DNA of 64,000 nt from Mauremys mutica (Eukaryota; Chordata; Testudines; Geoemydidae): the NCBI RefSeq assembly GCF_020497125.1, contig NC_059075.1:60345321-60409320 (forward strand), written 5' to 3'. This document shows, piece after piece, positions 46,249 to 58,308 of the stretch. Within the stretch, counting starts at the first letter, position 1. Each line of letters starts with the position of its first letter. The notes under the pieces were generated by a model, which was not told where the DNA came from, made no database searches, and was given only the letters and a program-made list of their open reading frames with translations. The translations under genes and the position numbers were made by a program.

Positions 46249-46450
46249 TGGATCCATTAATCTGGAGCAGGTAACACATAGTTTATTATACGTATAGCTT
46301 GACACTCAAGTTTCGCAACCCAGCAGCTCAGCAATGGCATTAGAACAGTTTTAATTTGAATAGGTTTCCAGGGCACTGGAGGAGTGGGTTAAATCCAAAG
46401 AATGCCCCTATGGACTCCCCAGAGATGTATTACGAGGGGACTGGGACCGA

Positions 46451-46639
46451 TTGGATAAAGAACTCCAACAGATCATGCTGGATAAGAAATGCAAAAAGGA
46501 CAAGCAAAAGAGTATATTGATACAAGGCTTAATGTTGGGAATTGGAGCCCTGAATCAGCAAGTAAGTGACTTAAAGATCAAGGGCCACAAATTAGAAAAG
46601 GAAAACAAAGAGCCGGAGGAGCAAAAAGGAGATAATTAA
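46451..46639 (+). pseudogene. Retroviral internal ORF remnant (gag position)
   Basis: A 62-codon lysine- and glutamate-rich ORF, probably helical, sits where a gag-derived segment would be expected. I cannot assign it to a known Gag domain. It is a fragment and would not encode a functional product. Confidence 0.3.
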
Positions 46640-47361
46640 GGTACATGCAATACTATCACCTCCTTTGGTGGAATCTGGCCCCAGGGGCAAGAGATTCTCG
46701 GGGAAGGCTCAGGCAGATCAGGAACACAGAAGACCAGGGGTGCCATTTAGGCATCTTAAGAAAGAGAAACTGAAGGAAGAAGTGAAGAGATTAAAAGCAC
46801 TCCAAGGGAGCAGCCTCACTTGGTAAACTCCCAATAAAGCTTCAAGACCCCCACACCACAGCTATCTTTTGTAGCACCCCTTTCACGGGACAGCTGGAGA
46901 TGCCCCATGGTAAAAACCACTATAGTGCGGGGGAGGAGGTAAAGGAAATGTTACTCAGCAGCAGGGCAGCAATAACTATGACAGGCAATTTGTCAGAAAA
47001 GACAAAGCAAGGGAGAATTCAGGACGTTTCTGGAGTAACTCATCTGATTCATACTGGGGAGTGGGGAGGAACCAAACACTGGTAATAAGATCATGGAAAG
47101 GAAAATGAAGCAGAAGTACAGAAGACCAAGGTGTGGTTCAATGCCAAAGGAGACCTAGCTGAGCATCAAGTGGGATCTAAAGTCATGATCTAAGACCAAG
47201 CTCCCTACCACCCTTTTCCAAAGGCAAAGTGGTATGGGCTGTGCTTAGTGTTGGATTGACTTGGCCCCCCTATATGCTTGCTAGACCTGGGAAGTAAAGG
47301 GCAGAGCTGGGTTCAAAAAAAGCGACTCAAAGCTCACAAAAAGTAAAGAAAGAAGTGAGAA

Positions 47362-47715
47362 ATGGTTTCTTCCCTTTTTGTCTTACAGATTTTAAATCAT
47401 GAACTGGTGGAGGCTTACAACATTGTGTGTCCTGATGTGAAGGGTGTGGAGTTGGTCCCAAAGTTTAGAAACTCTCCAATCAGTGATTCTCCTGTCCCAA
47501 TGCCACCGCAAAAGACTCCAATTGCATCAAAAGAATGGATGGAAAAAATTATCTACAAACCACCATCTAGAACTAAACGAAACCAATCTACCCTTCTGAA
47601 AAATTTGTCTCGTTTGTACACTGGAGTAGTATTGGCGGCTGTTGGAGAACTACAACGGGTGCGTTTGGATGGTATCTGCGGACCAAAATGGACAACTGGG
47701 GCAGGGATTGTATAG
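47362..47715 (+). pseudogene. Retroviral internal ORF remnant (env position)
   Basis: A 117-codon ORF just before the 3' LTR, preceded by a good splice acceptor-like tract ending 'tttgtcttacag'. Its position fits the spliced env gene of a retrovirus, and a short basic motif is present. No domain can be named with confidence. It is far shorter than a full envelope gene and runs into the 3' LTR, so it is a broken remnant. Confidence 0.35.
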
Positions 47716-48060
47716 TTTGAGAGTTTATGAGTCTATAATACATTTCAGAAAGACACCTTTAAAACGTGCTTAATGGTATGGCATAGAAAAACCGAAGACT
47801 GGTTTCTAAGGCAAAACAACTGTACTTTAGTGGGCCCACAATGATTGGTGGACGTGTATATAAAGCTGTTTTGGTGGCAAATAATAAACATGCAACACTC
47901 TACCCCAGCCTGAAGTAAGCATCTCTACCATAGCATCATTTAAAAAAAGACATGCATAGCATTGCTGTATGCCGAATAAAGATACCTGAGTGACGAAGGT
48001 TGGAGTCGAACTGAGTTCTTGGAAGCGGAGTAGAAAGAGGTCTCGGAGGGTATCCCAACA

Positions 48061-49470
48061 CAGGGTGCATTCTGTGTCACACTCCTACTGCGGTTTTTGA
48101 TGGTTTGGTTTATGTTTTAATTCACAGTTACTTCAGTCCTGAAAAAGCATTATTGCATGTAGATAAAAATCTGGGTTCAAGTTTTCAACAGTGCTTCACA
48201 AACGTGCCTGCTGGCTGAGTTACTACACACCTGAAGGCAATGGGTATGCACAATTGTGGGGTTTTGCACAAGGAGACAGGTGAGCTCACATTTTTCAGGA
48301 GGTTCACTGACAATCTGACTCGATTACAGTTCATTTATCCAACACTCTGTTCGGCAGCAGCCATCTGACAGTAGTTACAACTACTTTATGTCATGCTTGA
48401 TAAAGTGTTAACATGTTACATCAATTACTGACCAGTGGGAAAAGCAGTGTAACTATGCTGTAGCAGATTCTTACATCTGCTCTTACTAGTATAACTATTG
48501 TATTGGGTTGAATCCTCCACTCAATTAAGCAAATTTTACTCCAGTGCAACACCACTGATTGAGGATTTACATCAACATAAAACTGGTGTACTGCAATGAA
48601 GTATTAGGCTCAGCATGTCACATTTACCACACTGCATTTCTCATGCATATTTTTATTATTTATGTTGCACCCAAAAGTATACTAGGTGCTTTACAAATAT
48701 GTAGGAAGACAGGTCCTCACCCCAAACATTTATAATCTGAATAGACAACATACAGACCAAAAGAGGAGAGGAAATGGGACGTTACAGAATATTTGTTTTT
48801 TCTATTTCTGTTTTCATTCCCTTCCAGCCCTTGTCTATTCTGGCCCTGACCCAAAGATTTGTTTTGTTTTTTGCTATCCTCTCCTATGTTCCGTTTTTAT
48901 TCATACAGGATCAGATTCAAAGACCACAGAACTCAACATGAGCTTTTCCACTGACTTCAGTCAAGCCCTTGTTCTTGCATTTATCAACCATTTCCTGTTT
49001 TATGTTATTGTTTAACTCCTTTAAATGTAAAGCTTTTCTATTTTTTAAATTTGAAACCTTTTAAAAACAACCTCTATCTTGGTATTTTCCCCATAGATTC
49101 ACAATTCTAAATAGTTGAAAGTAACTTTGTTTATCTTAAATAAAATTGTGCTGATCTCTTTATAGAACCATATACTGTAATCTAAATATATTTATCACTA
49201 GAAGTTATGTTTACAACTTTTCACAATACTTTTCCCATTAAACATTCATTCATTCATAGTGTGCTGTAGAAAAGGCCTCTGCCAAACAGAAAAGGGTTTT
49301 TTTGTTTTTGTTTTTTAATGAATGAAAGGAAGAGCTCATGCTAACTATTGCAAAGTGTCATTACTGCCTTTGCTCCAAAGAAATCAAATGTTGCCTGACT
49401 GCTCTGCAGAGAGCCACCTGCTGGAAAAGGCTAGCACTAGCCATGGGCTGCTCAAACATTAATCTAGTTA
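48061..49470. other. Intergenic DNA with a short interspersed repeat
   Basis: No exon recognised. A repeat-like stretch at about 48640-48740 reads 'actaggtgctttacaaatat' then 'aagacaggtcctcaccccaa', akin to the 52.84 and 58.86 kb family. Confidence 0.4.
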
Positions 49471-49472
49471 AT

Positions 49473-49810
49473 ACCATGGCTATGTCTACACTTACAGTGG
49501 GATGTAGAACACAGGCACTACATGGATAGCTACACATGGCAGTGAAAGGCTCCAGCAGCGGGGAAAAGCTCTGGCAGCAGAGAGGCAGCAGGATGCCACT
49601 CAGCTAAAAATAGCTGTGTAGAAGCATGTGGCACAGCTTGAGCACATAAAGAACCCAGGTAGTATACACCTGGTGAGTCAGGGGTGTAAGGCACTCTACT
49701 CACCTAAACTGTGCCTCATGGCCTACATTGACATTTATACCCAGGCTAGCCGGGTGTGCAATCTGTGTACTCTACACACCGCTGTAATGCACAGTGGATG
49801 TACAGAATGT
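49473..49810. repeat. Possible MITE
   Basis: It begins 'tggctatgtctacacttaca' and contains inverse-looking 'actctacacaccgctgtaat' near its end. The 'tatgtctacac' start is shared with 44.96 kb. Boundaries uncertain. Confidence 0.4.
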
Positions 49811-49992
49811 ACCACCACTGTAAACCTTAATCTTACCTGATAAATTGTCTTCCTTTAGGGGCTAAGTATTCTGAGTATTAAATATGGTGTGAGAGAGAAC
49901 ACATGCTGGATTTAACAAAGACAAGACTACACAACGTTAGTAAGGATACCTCAGGCTGGAGTTGTACTGTAATTAAGTAGCATAGAAGTGGT

Positions 49993-50016
49993 ATATATAT
50001 ATATATATATATATAT
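49993..50016. repeat. (TA)n microsatellite
   Basis: About twelve ta repeats. Confidence 0.85.
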
Positions 50017-50084
50017 TCCTAGAGTTAAGGGGTGGCACTAAAGTAACCCATTCTTTTTCTGATGTAGAAACCAAGTTTCCAAGA

Positions 50085-50400
50085 TAATTCGTATTATTTG
50101 TACTTATATAGCTCCTTTCATCCAAAGGTGTGGTATCATTTTACAAACATTCAGTATAATTAATCCTCACAATTCCCCCATGAGGTAAGTCAGAGTTGTG
50201 GCCCATTTTACAGATACTAAAGTGAGACACAAAGCTAAATAATGCTCTCGTTTACACCAGTGTAAACCTGGAATAACTCCATGGAACATAACAGAGTTAC
50301 TCCAGATTTACATCCAAGTGCCTGTGAGTAGGATGTGGCTTTGAGAGCTTAAACAGTTACCCAAAATTAAACAGAATGGCAGAGCCAAAAATAGAAACAA
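50085..50400 (-). repeat. MIR-like SINE
   Basis: 'aatcctcacaattcccccat', 'gaggtaagtcagagttgtgg' and 'cccattttacagatactaaa' give the inverted MIR core and tail. A 'gtgtaaacctggaataactc' palindromic element directly follows. Confidence 0.6.
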
Positions 50401-50549
50401 AAAAGGATACATTCCCCTTCTGTTTAAAACTACAAGGCCAAAGATGGGGTCTATGAAGCATACGTATCCACAAGGTTTAATTTAAAAAAAGCAAAACACC
50501 ACAATATTGTCATTTAAATATTTAAAATTGCACCACCTCAAAATGACAC

Positions 50550-51480
50550 AGATTGATAGATTTTTAAGGCCAAAAAGGACCCTTGTGATCATCTAGTCTG
50601 ACCTTCTGTATAACACAGGCCATGGAACTTCACTGAGTTAATTCCTGCTTCAAATCCAATAGGTGTGGTTGAGCTAGAGCATATCTTTTACAAAAAAATC
50701 TCCCCATCTCGATTTAAAAATTACCGGTGATGGAGAATCCATCACAACCCCTGGTAAATTGTTGCAGTAGTTAATTATCCCCACTGTTAAAAATTTGCGC
50801 CTTATTTCTGGTTTGAGCTTTTCTAGCATCAACCTCAAGCAATTGGATCTTGTTATACCTTTGTCTATTAGACTGAAGAGACCTCTGTTACATTTTTGTT
50901 TCCCATGTAGGTACTTATAGATTTGATGAAATCACCCCTTAACCTTCTCTTTGATAAGCTACTTAAAACTGAGCTTCTCAAGTCTCTCATTACAAGGAAT
51001 GTTTTCTAATCCTTTAATCATTCTCCTGGCTCTTCTCTGAACCCACTCCAATTTATCAACATCCTTCTTCAATTGTTGGCACCAGAACTAGACACAGTAT
51101 TCTAATAGTGACTGAACGAGTGCCAGAGTGAAAAACGCCTCCTCACTCCTCCTTGACATTCCCTTGTTTATACATTCCAGGATTGCATTAGCTCTTTTAG
51201 CTGCTGTGTTGTACTGGGAGCTTATGTGCAACTGATTATCCACCATGACCTCCAAGCGTTTTCCGAGTCCCCCATCCATCCTGTAAGTACAGCCTACATT
51301 CTTTGTTCCTAGACAGATGACCTTATATTTGTCTGCATTGAAACACATGTTGCTTGAACACAGCTTAGCAGCATCTGTGTCTCTTCTTGATCCCATTCTG
51401 ACAGCCATGACTTCTGAAGCTCAATAACCACTAATTGTTCTGAGATCATATTTTCATTTGTTACTAAACTGTTTGGTGGG
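50550..51480 (-). mobile_element. CR1 LINE 3' part
   Basis: Inverted CR1: 'gtgatcatctagtctgacct', 'ccccatctcgatttaaaaat', 'tagactgaagagacctctgt' and 'ctggctcttctctgaaccca', then a minus-strand ORF remnant at 51088-51408 that falls in 3'-proximal CR1 sequence. About 0.9 kb, decayed. Confidence 0.9.
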
Positions 51481-51729
51481 AAAGACAGCAATCAATCTGA
51501 GACACCACCATTTGGTATATTATTGAAAGGAACTGCCATGTCACTAACATTGGACTGTGACGGGAATGACTGAATGTGTATGACAGCAGGAATTAACTGG
51601 TGATCCCTCAGGAGAAAGCTTCTAGGTACACAAAATACCTTACAAATTACCAGTGTTTGGAAAGGAAACCCTAGAAAAGTATAACTGCATGATGGGGATT
51701 TGAGAATACCTTTGATTTAAAGTTTGTCA

Positions 51730-52245
51730 TAATGCAGTGTGGGATGGCTCTTCAAGAAGCTGCATGAGCTGATTGGCACTATGTAGTGCCCAGTGGCTCA
51801 AGCTGGCAAGGAGCAGTCCAAAGCCACGGTCAAGGGGTACATGGGTAGCCTGGTAGCTGGGAAGTCTATTGGTATAGAGGCAGTCTGGGGCAATGGTCAG
51901 AGTTCTTGCAGGGAAGCAGTAGCCAAGAGATCCAATCCTACAGATCAGGTTGGCAGGATAGGTAAGCAAGGTCGGACAAGGCAGCAGGGCAACAAGACAA
52001 GGCAGTCCATGCAGCAACCAATAGGCCTGTTGCTCAGGGAGGTTCCTCTTGCTATTATAGAGTCCAAGTATCCAATGGGAATGCTGTCTGTCCAGCCAAT
52101 CAGGAGTTGGGGTGTGGCTGTAGACCCTTAGCACTACGGCTGCTGGTCAGGTGCAGTGGTTTGGCATCACTGCTGTTGGATGGAAGCTAAGGATGTTGTC
52201 TAGGGACCCCCGAGGGCCTGCGTTTGATATTGGAGTCCTGACACA
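51730..52245 (-). mobile_element. LTR-like sequence of uncertain family
   Basis: On the minus strand it starts TGTCAGGACTCC and contains two CCAAT-like words, ending near '..cactgca'. This resembles the promoter half of an LTR. No target duplication or second copy was found, so the call is weak. Confidence 0.3.
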
Positions 52246-52835
52246 CTAGCAGAAGCTCACAAGATTTGAGAACTATACAATCCATCTGTCACTAGAAATG
52301 AGCTGGACAGGTCCCAGAGGAAGCATGTTGCCAGACCACCCGTGGAATGCAATGATGCCTTCTGTCCTTGGAATTTAATGAGAACCATAAAACCACATCT
52401 GTAAATCACACTTGTTAGAACAACAGAAGAGATTACAGCACTAGTATGACTGTGTCAAATAAAGTTGCCTGTTAAAGATGGGTTCTGTGCTATGCGCTTC
52501 TCCTCCATTTATAATATGAGATATGTTTGTGTGGTTTGGTACAGAGATTCTATTGATAGGAGTTTGGGATGGAGGTATTACTTGCGAGTAAACTAGCCAG
52601 TGAGTGCTGATAAACCCTTTACACCATCCCACACCATAATTCAGTTTAGAGGGGGGGAAATTAGAAGCTTTTTAAACTGTTAATATTTTTATTATCTTTC
52701 CCTCATTAAGTTAAGACAGCTCCTTAGTGCAATGAGCCCACCTGTCTGAGCCTCAGAGGGAGAGAAAAATTACAACTCATAGTATTTATTACAAACGGCT
52801 ATAAAATTACCCAAAACATCATGATACATATTGCT
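52246..52835. other. Unassigned intergenic DNA
   Basis: No exon or repeat recognised. Confidence 0.35.
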
Positions 52836-52839
52836 ATTT

Positions 52840-52935
52840 ATTACAATAGCATCCCAAGTGAGACCAGGGCCTCATTGTGCTAGGCATTGTATATACATAC
52901 ATACAATAAGAGACCATCTCTAACCCCAAAAGAAT
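52840..52935 (+). repeat. Old interspersed repeat fragment
   Basis: 'cctcattgtgctaggcattg' followed by 'taagagaccatctctaaccc' belongs with the copies at 18.16, 42.57 and 58.86 kb. Confidence 0.55.
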
Positions 52936-53174
52936 ATAAGCCTCTGACAAGGGCTGTCTATACCACTGAAAAGCTGAGAATCTCCCCCTCTCCAGTGGTA
53001 AAGCTCCTGTTACTATCCCATACGGAACCTTAAACCTTTCTGCTGGTCACTACTGAATATTGCCTGTCCTGAACATGGCCATGGCCAATGTAATTGCAGG
53101 GGTGGGATGTAGAAGGGGTAGGTGAGGCTCGGCATTTCACATGTAATGGAGAAAATGAGACACTTCTTTGGCAG

Positions 53175-53372
53175 TAAAAAGCAACAGAGTGTCCTGTGGC
53201 ACCTTATAGATTAACAGATGTATTGGAGCATAAGCTTTTGTGGGTGAATATCCACTTCATATTCATCCACGAAAGCTCATGCTCCAATACGTCTGTTAGT
53301 CTATAAGGTGCCACGGGACTCTTTGTCGCTTTTTACAGCTCCAGACTAACACGGCTACCCCTCTGATTCTTT
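53175..53372. mobile_element. Inverted pair of Penelope-like 3' tails
   Basis: The left arm (about 53175-53250) is the reverse of the Penelope tail seen at 31.1 kb. The right arm (about 53265-53345) is the same tail in forward orientation, running on into 'actaacacggctacccctct'. They face each other and form a long imperfect palindrome of about 75-bp arms. Neither arm has coding sequence. Confidence 0.85.
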
Positions 53373-53379
53373 GGCAGTG

Positions 53380-53860
53380 TTTGTTTTGGTTAATAGTAGC
53401 TGTCTGAAGCTGCTCAGAGAGCTGGAATGTTAGAAGTACAACCCAGATACTGTGGTGACTCTATAATTACCTAAGGCAGATAGTCCTGTAGGGAATACAG
53501 GACTAATCAAAGCCCACTAAAGTCAACAGAACGACTCCCAAATGAGCAGTGGGCTTTGGATCAGGTGCTTGGTGCAGCTGTTAAAATGCATGGTAAATGT
53601 AGTTTAACTATTTAAATAAATCTTATCATACACTTATAATTTATGTCAACAGTTATGCCCCGCTAATGTTCACAGTGCATTACATCACATATCATTTCTT
53701 TTAACAGGATAATTCCTTTAACTAGTATCAAAAGGCTTTTTTGGTATGTGAACCTTTTCATGATGCATTGAGGACCATTTGACAGACATCCTCCAAAATG
53801 GGGTCTATCAATGCTCACTTTACGTGGCTGGAGTAGGGGACTGGGAATCTGACCTCCTGG
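53380..53860. other. Unassigned intergenic DNA
   Basis: No exon or repeat recognised. Confidence 0.35.
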
Positions 53861-53864
53861 CTTT

Positions 53865-54050
53865 GGTCCCCAGCCCTGCCACGGACTTTCCCAGAGACCT
53901 TGGGCAGGTCATCTCTCTGGATCTGATTTTGCCCTTCTGGTAAAAGACTTTCTTTATAGGGGTGTTGTGAAAATGAAACAAGTGTTTGCAAATGGCTTTG
54001 AGATCATTGGGTGAAAGGCGCTGGTGCAAATTAAGTATCTAAGAGAGACA
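53865..54050 (+). repeat. MIR/L2-like SINE
   Basis: 'cagagaccttgggcaggtca' followed by 'ataggggtgttgtgaaaatg' and 'aatggctttgagatcattgg' match the MIR core and its L2-type tail in forward orientation. Confidence 0.75.
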
Positions 54051-54524
54051 GAAATTATGATTATCATTCAAGTATTATCCTCCCTTTCTGTTCAGTTTAA
54101 TAAAACTACTTTAGAAATAGACCAGTTCCCTGACTGTAGCTGTTACAGCACTCATTGAGTTAACACGTTCTCTATTTCACTGTCAGTGGGCCTAGTCCTA
54201 TAACCCTGACAAAGGGTAATGCCCATTCATTTCAATGGGAGTTTTCCCTGTGTCAAGGGCTGCAGCCTCAGACCCTTTGACACTGAATTCCAGTAAAGGA
54301 CACAACGCCTCCATTTGGCAAGGAGTAGGAGGCCACAGTGCAACTGGTGAGCATTTGTGTCCTCAGCCAGCCAAGTTCCATCTGTTTTTGTTGGTCAGGA
54401 GTCTTCATTTTTCTTAATATTGCTGGATGCACGCACAGCAAAACTTATAACTAAGACCCAAAAGCCTCCAGCAGAGTGGAAGGGGAAAACCATTCAGCTG
54501 ACTTTATGTTCAACGAGTCTCTTT

Positions 54525-55003
54525 GGGCAGGTCTGAAGTGGAAGTGCTACACTGATGCAGCTGCACTGCTGCTCCCGTCCGCATAATTACTCCACCTCCC
54601 CGAGAGGCGGAAGCTATGTCGGTGGGAGAGCGTCTCCCGCCCACATAGTGCCAGTGTGGACAGCACTTAGGTCAGTGGTTCTCAAACTGGGGGTCGGGAC
54701 CCCTCAGGGGGTCACAAGGTTATTACATGGGGGGTGTCACGAGACGTCAGCCTCCACCCCAAACCCAGCTTTGCCTCCAGCATTTATAATGGCGTTAAAT
54801 ATATTAAAAAGTGTTTTTCATTTATAAAGGGGGGGGTCGCACTCAGAGGCTTGCAATGTGAAAGGAGTCACCAGTACAGAAGTTTGAGAACCACTGACTT
54901 AGGTCGATGTAACTTGCGATGCTCATGGGGGTGGGAGAAGGGGTTTTTCACACCCCGGAGTGACATAAGTTAGATCGACATAAGCGGTAGTGTAGACCTG
55001 CTC
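54525..55003. mobile_element. MITE with inverted ends GGGCAGGTCTG, hosting an inserted hAT
   Basis: The left end gggcaggtctgaa (54525-54537) and the right end tgtagacctgctc (54991-55003) are inverse. A 224-bp hAT element sits inside, with its duplication taken from this MITE. A second, older member is at 10.68 kb. Confidence 0.7.
54673..54896. mobile_element. Non-autonomous hAT element, 224 bp
   Basis: The perfect 16-bp ends CAGTGGTTCTCAAACT and AGTTTGAGAACCACTG are flanked by a perfect 8-bp duplication ACTTAGGT at 54665-54672 and 54897-54904. It is related to the 23.46-kb element. Little decayed, so relatively young. Confidence 0.95.
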
Positions 55004-55970
55004 TTATATAATGAGATCATCTCATTTGTAAGCAATGTTACACATCTATTACTATTTACATACCACTATAGCATTGTCAGGTCTGGCAGGCACTTTACAA
55101 TATCGTGAATATATCATACTGACTACAGCTTTAGTGTGTCTTGATTTCTTGCCCCACCAAAACACATGGCCCAATCCAAAGCCCAGTCAAGTTTTTCCAT
55201 TTTCTTCAATGGGCTTTGGATCAGGCCCCTAATAGACCAAAAGGTAGGAAGGAGAACGATACAATAGAAACAAATGTGATGCATGATCATTGTAAATAGA
55301 ATGCATTATGGGACTGGTGTATTTGGAGGAGCTTTTCAAAGGAAATTCAGAGGTAAATGGCTTTTGAGAGCTGATCTCAATTGCATGAACATTATTCCAG
55401 TTTATTGTTTAAAACTGAACTACATGGACTGCACTACAACTTCAAATTTGATTAACTGCCACAAACGGTATCTCACAGCAGAACTTACACTCAGTCATTC
55501 TTGTTGATAGGGTAGCTGGTTAACCTTCATATTTGAGATTCAGGTTATTTTATTTTTAAGAGAGAGACCAGAACCCAAACCCCAGATCCAAACCAGACCC
55601 TGAACACTAAGGTGGTGTTTGGAATCTGAACCGGGATCAGATCCTAATTCTGCAGCTGGCTCCAGACCCACATCTGAATTTTGCAACTCAAGTCTCTCTC
55701 TCAAATGTTCTATGGCTGGTGTATCATGGGACTTTGTTTCATTAAAAACAAACAATTACATAATTTCATAATTCCCTTCTGTAATGCTCAAGAGAACTGC
55801 TACCATAACAGCTCACTGCTGGTCATGTCTCAAATAACCCTATCTCATTGCCATACAAATACTCAGCCAAATGTCTGGCTAAAACACGTAAACCTTATAT
55901 TATGCCCTGAAAGCAGCTAAGCCCCAGTGAACTATCAGACATAAACTCTAGGAACAGGGCCTGTACTGAA
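55004..55970. other. Unassigned intergenic DNA
   Basis: No exon or repeat recognised. Confidence 0.35.
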
Positions 55971-55974
55971 CACA

Positions 55975-58045
55975 TTTTGTTGCAAGTCTCAGAATGTTCT
56001 ATTCTAAGAAACAAGAAGTGTCACCAGAGGATAAGGAATGATGGATCCATCACAGGAATAAAACTTGCAGGAACATACCAGAAAATAGCATTATATGCAG
56101 ATGATGTAACATTTTTATCTAACCCAAAAACTTCCCTAAAATTAGTTTCTAAAGAAATCCAGGACTTTGGGAAAGCATCTGGATTTAAAGTAAATTATGC
56201 TAAACCTGAAATGCTAACTATACATTTGCCACACTCTGAAAAATCACTCCTCCAGAAAACATTTGGGTACAAATGGGCAAAAAATTCTATCAGATACCTG
56301 GGAATTTAAATCTCAAGCAACTTAGAGGAGCCCTGTGATTTAAATGCCAAACCACTACTTCTGATCTTTTTTCATTTGCTGGCGTGCTGGGAGAAGTGTG
56401 CAATTTCTTGGCTGGGAAGAACAGCCACAGTCAAAAAATGAATATTCTGCCAAGGATATGTTTCTCATTTCAAAAGCTTTCTGTGATTATCCCAGAAAAA
56501 AAACACACTAGCAATAATATAGAGGATGATGTTAGAATTTATATGGAACAAGAAAACACCAAATGTGAGAGCAGATACTTTGTACCAACCCATTAAACAG
56601 GGTGGACTAGCTGTCCCAAATATTCTATATAGTATCAAGCCAGTCAACAAAAAATGGTAGTGGACTGAGGGGAGCTCTAACTCAGCCAAACACTGGGTCT
56701 TTATTGAACAAGAAAATTACAGCTAGGATTAATAAAATATTATGGATTAATAAAAAGTTACGCCTGCTAGAAATTTACACACATCCTTTAGCAACGAGTT
56801 TGAGTTAGAACTAGAGATGAGATAAACTCTTTTCCCTCACCAGTGACACCACTGCAAATAATCCGAATCTTAACCCAAATTGCAAACCATAGATCTTCAA
56901 AGGTTGGGAGAGTCATGGAATAAACACGTTGGACAGCTATTCAATAAATAAGCTTTTCTTACTTATTTAGAGATCAAAACTAACTTTAACTGGCCCACTC
57001 TTTCCTGGTACCAGTACTTTCAAGTCAGAAATTGTTTAACTTTCTAGAAATCTGTTTTCTACAGAAAGCTAACTTTAATAGAAGTAATGGCATCTGGTCA
57101 ATTAGGAAACAAAAAGTATAACCAACATATATCAATATCTGCAGACAGCTTCCCTAAGCCAAAATAAAAAAAAAAAAAAAGAGTGTCCATATCTGACAGG
57201 CTGGGAAAAGGATGTGGATAGACAAGTTGCCCCAGAGGAATGGGGTTTGATCTGGAAAAAAGGACCAGAAACCTCAGTCTGTAGCACAAGAAAAGAACAT
57301 TTCTTTACAATACTGTTCCAAGGCACCTCATATACCAGTTAGGTTAAAGAATAGAGAGATTGATTGGGGATAAATGTTGGAAAAATTGTGGTGAAAGAGG
57401 AGATTTTATGCATATTTGGTGGATATGTCCAGTCATTAGAGAGTATTGAGATGCAATCTGTAACAAAATATCACAATTCTGGGATATTTATTACCAAATG
57501 ACACTTTGGTAATCCTCCTAGGGCTTCCTACCAGAAATGGTCACACAAAAGTAAATGAATAATTCATCTCGCATCTGCTAGTAGCCGCTTGGCTATTGGT
57601 AGCCTCATTGGGGGGAAAAAATAGCCCAACCATAGAAGAATGGTTCAAAAGAATAAATACATCATTTATGTACCCAGCAAAATAGGCAGAGGACAGATAG
57701 AGTATTGAATAAAAGGTAGCTAAGTACATTCACCTGCAAAATAAATAAATAAAAAAAATTGGACAAGTATGGTGGTTAATATTAACATTTAATAGACAAG
57801 TGTCCTCTATTAAATGTGTGCACAGAGATTTCACTCAAATTTAATAAAATCACTAGAAACAACAAGCCATTGTAATGATGCTCACTCTGTAATATGATAA
57901 TTCCCTGTTAAATACAAGATCTAATAACTATATCCCTTTATAATGTCTCTCTAAACAAAAGCTGACTGTTGTAATGATTGTTTTTTCCCCTCAAATTTAC
58001 ATGGCAAAGTTTTATAAACTTACTAAAACTTCTTAAATAAATAGT
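55975..58045 (+). mobile_element. L1 LINE ORF2 remnant
   Basis: An ORF at 55977-56309 carries the reverse-transcriptase catalytic box YADD (56094-56105) and the L1-type downstream stretch FGKASGFKVNYAKPE and YLGI. Further pieces follow in other frames: MNILPR (about 56438) and a Cys-rich segment near 57370-57440 of the kind found at the L1 C-terminus. The 3' end is A-rich, with AATAAATAAATAAA at about 57740 and an AT-rich tail to about 58.04 kb. The copy lacks ORF1 and most of ORF2. Confidence 0.85.
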
Positions 58046-58127
58046 TTTAACACAAGTGTTCCAGGTGATCTCTCTCTGTGTAATTTTAATGACCAGTTGC
58101 ACATGGGTACAGGGGGAAGGGATGGCT

Positions 58128-58308
58128 CAGTGGTTTGAGCATTGGCCTGCTAAACCCAGGGTTGTGAGTTCAATCCTTAAGGGAACCACTTAGGGATCTA
58201 GGGCAAAAATCAGTACTTGGCCCTGCTAGTGAGGGCAGTGGGCTGGACTCAGTCACCTTTCAAGGTCCCTTCCAGTTCTAGGAGATAGGTATGTCTCTTA
58301 TTATTATT
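58128..58308 (+). mobile_element. tRNA-derived SINE (turtle type)
   Basis: A box 'tggctcagtgg' (about 58133) and B box 'ggttgtgagttcaatcc' (about 58161), then 'agggatctagggcaaaaatc', a CR1-like tail 'ggactcagtcacctttcaag', and a 'ttattattatta' end. Full-length and better preserved than the 25.33-kb copy. Confidence 0.92.

Larger units (their letters stand above)
45884..48060 (+). mobile_element. Endogenous retrovirus remnant with two LTRs
   Basis: Two LTRs of about 342 bp (45884-46225) and 352 bp (47709-48060) start TGTA and end ..CA. They share a final block containing 'gatacctgagtgacgaag' and TATATAAA at 46027-46034 and 47857-47864. After the 5' LTR, at 46231, lies 'tggtgccatgactc', a primer-binding site close to the tRNA-His type used by some class I retroviruses. 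The interior is only about 1.5 kb, so most of gag, pol and env is gone. The LTRs differ substantially, so the insertion is old. No target duplication could be confirmed. Confidence 0.82.
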
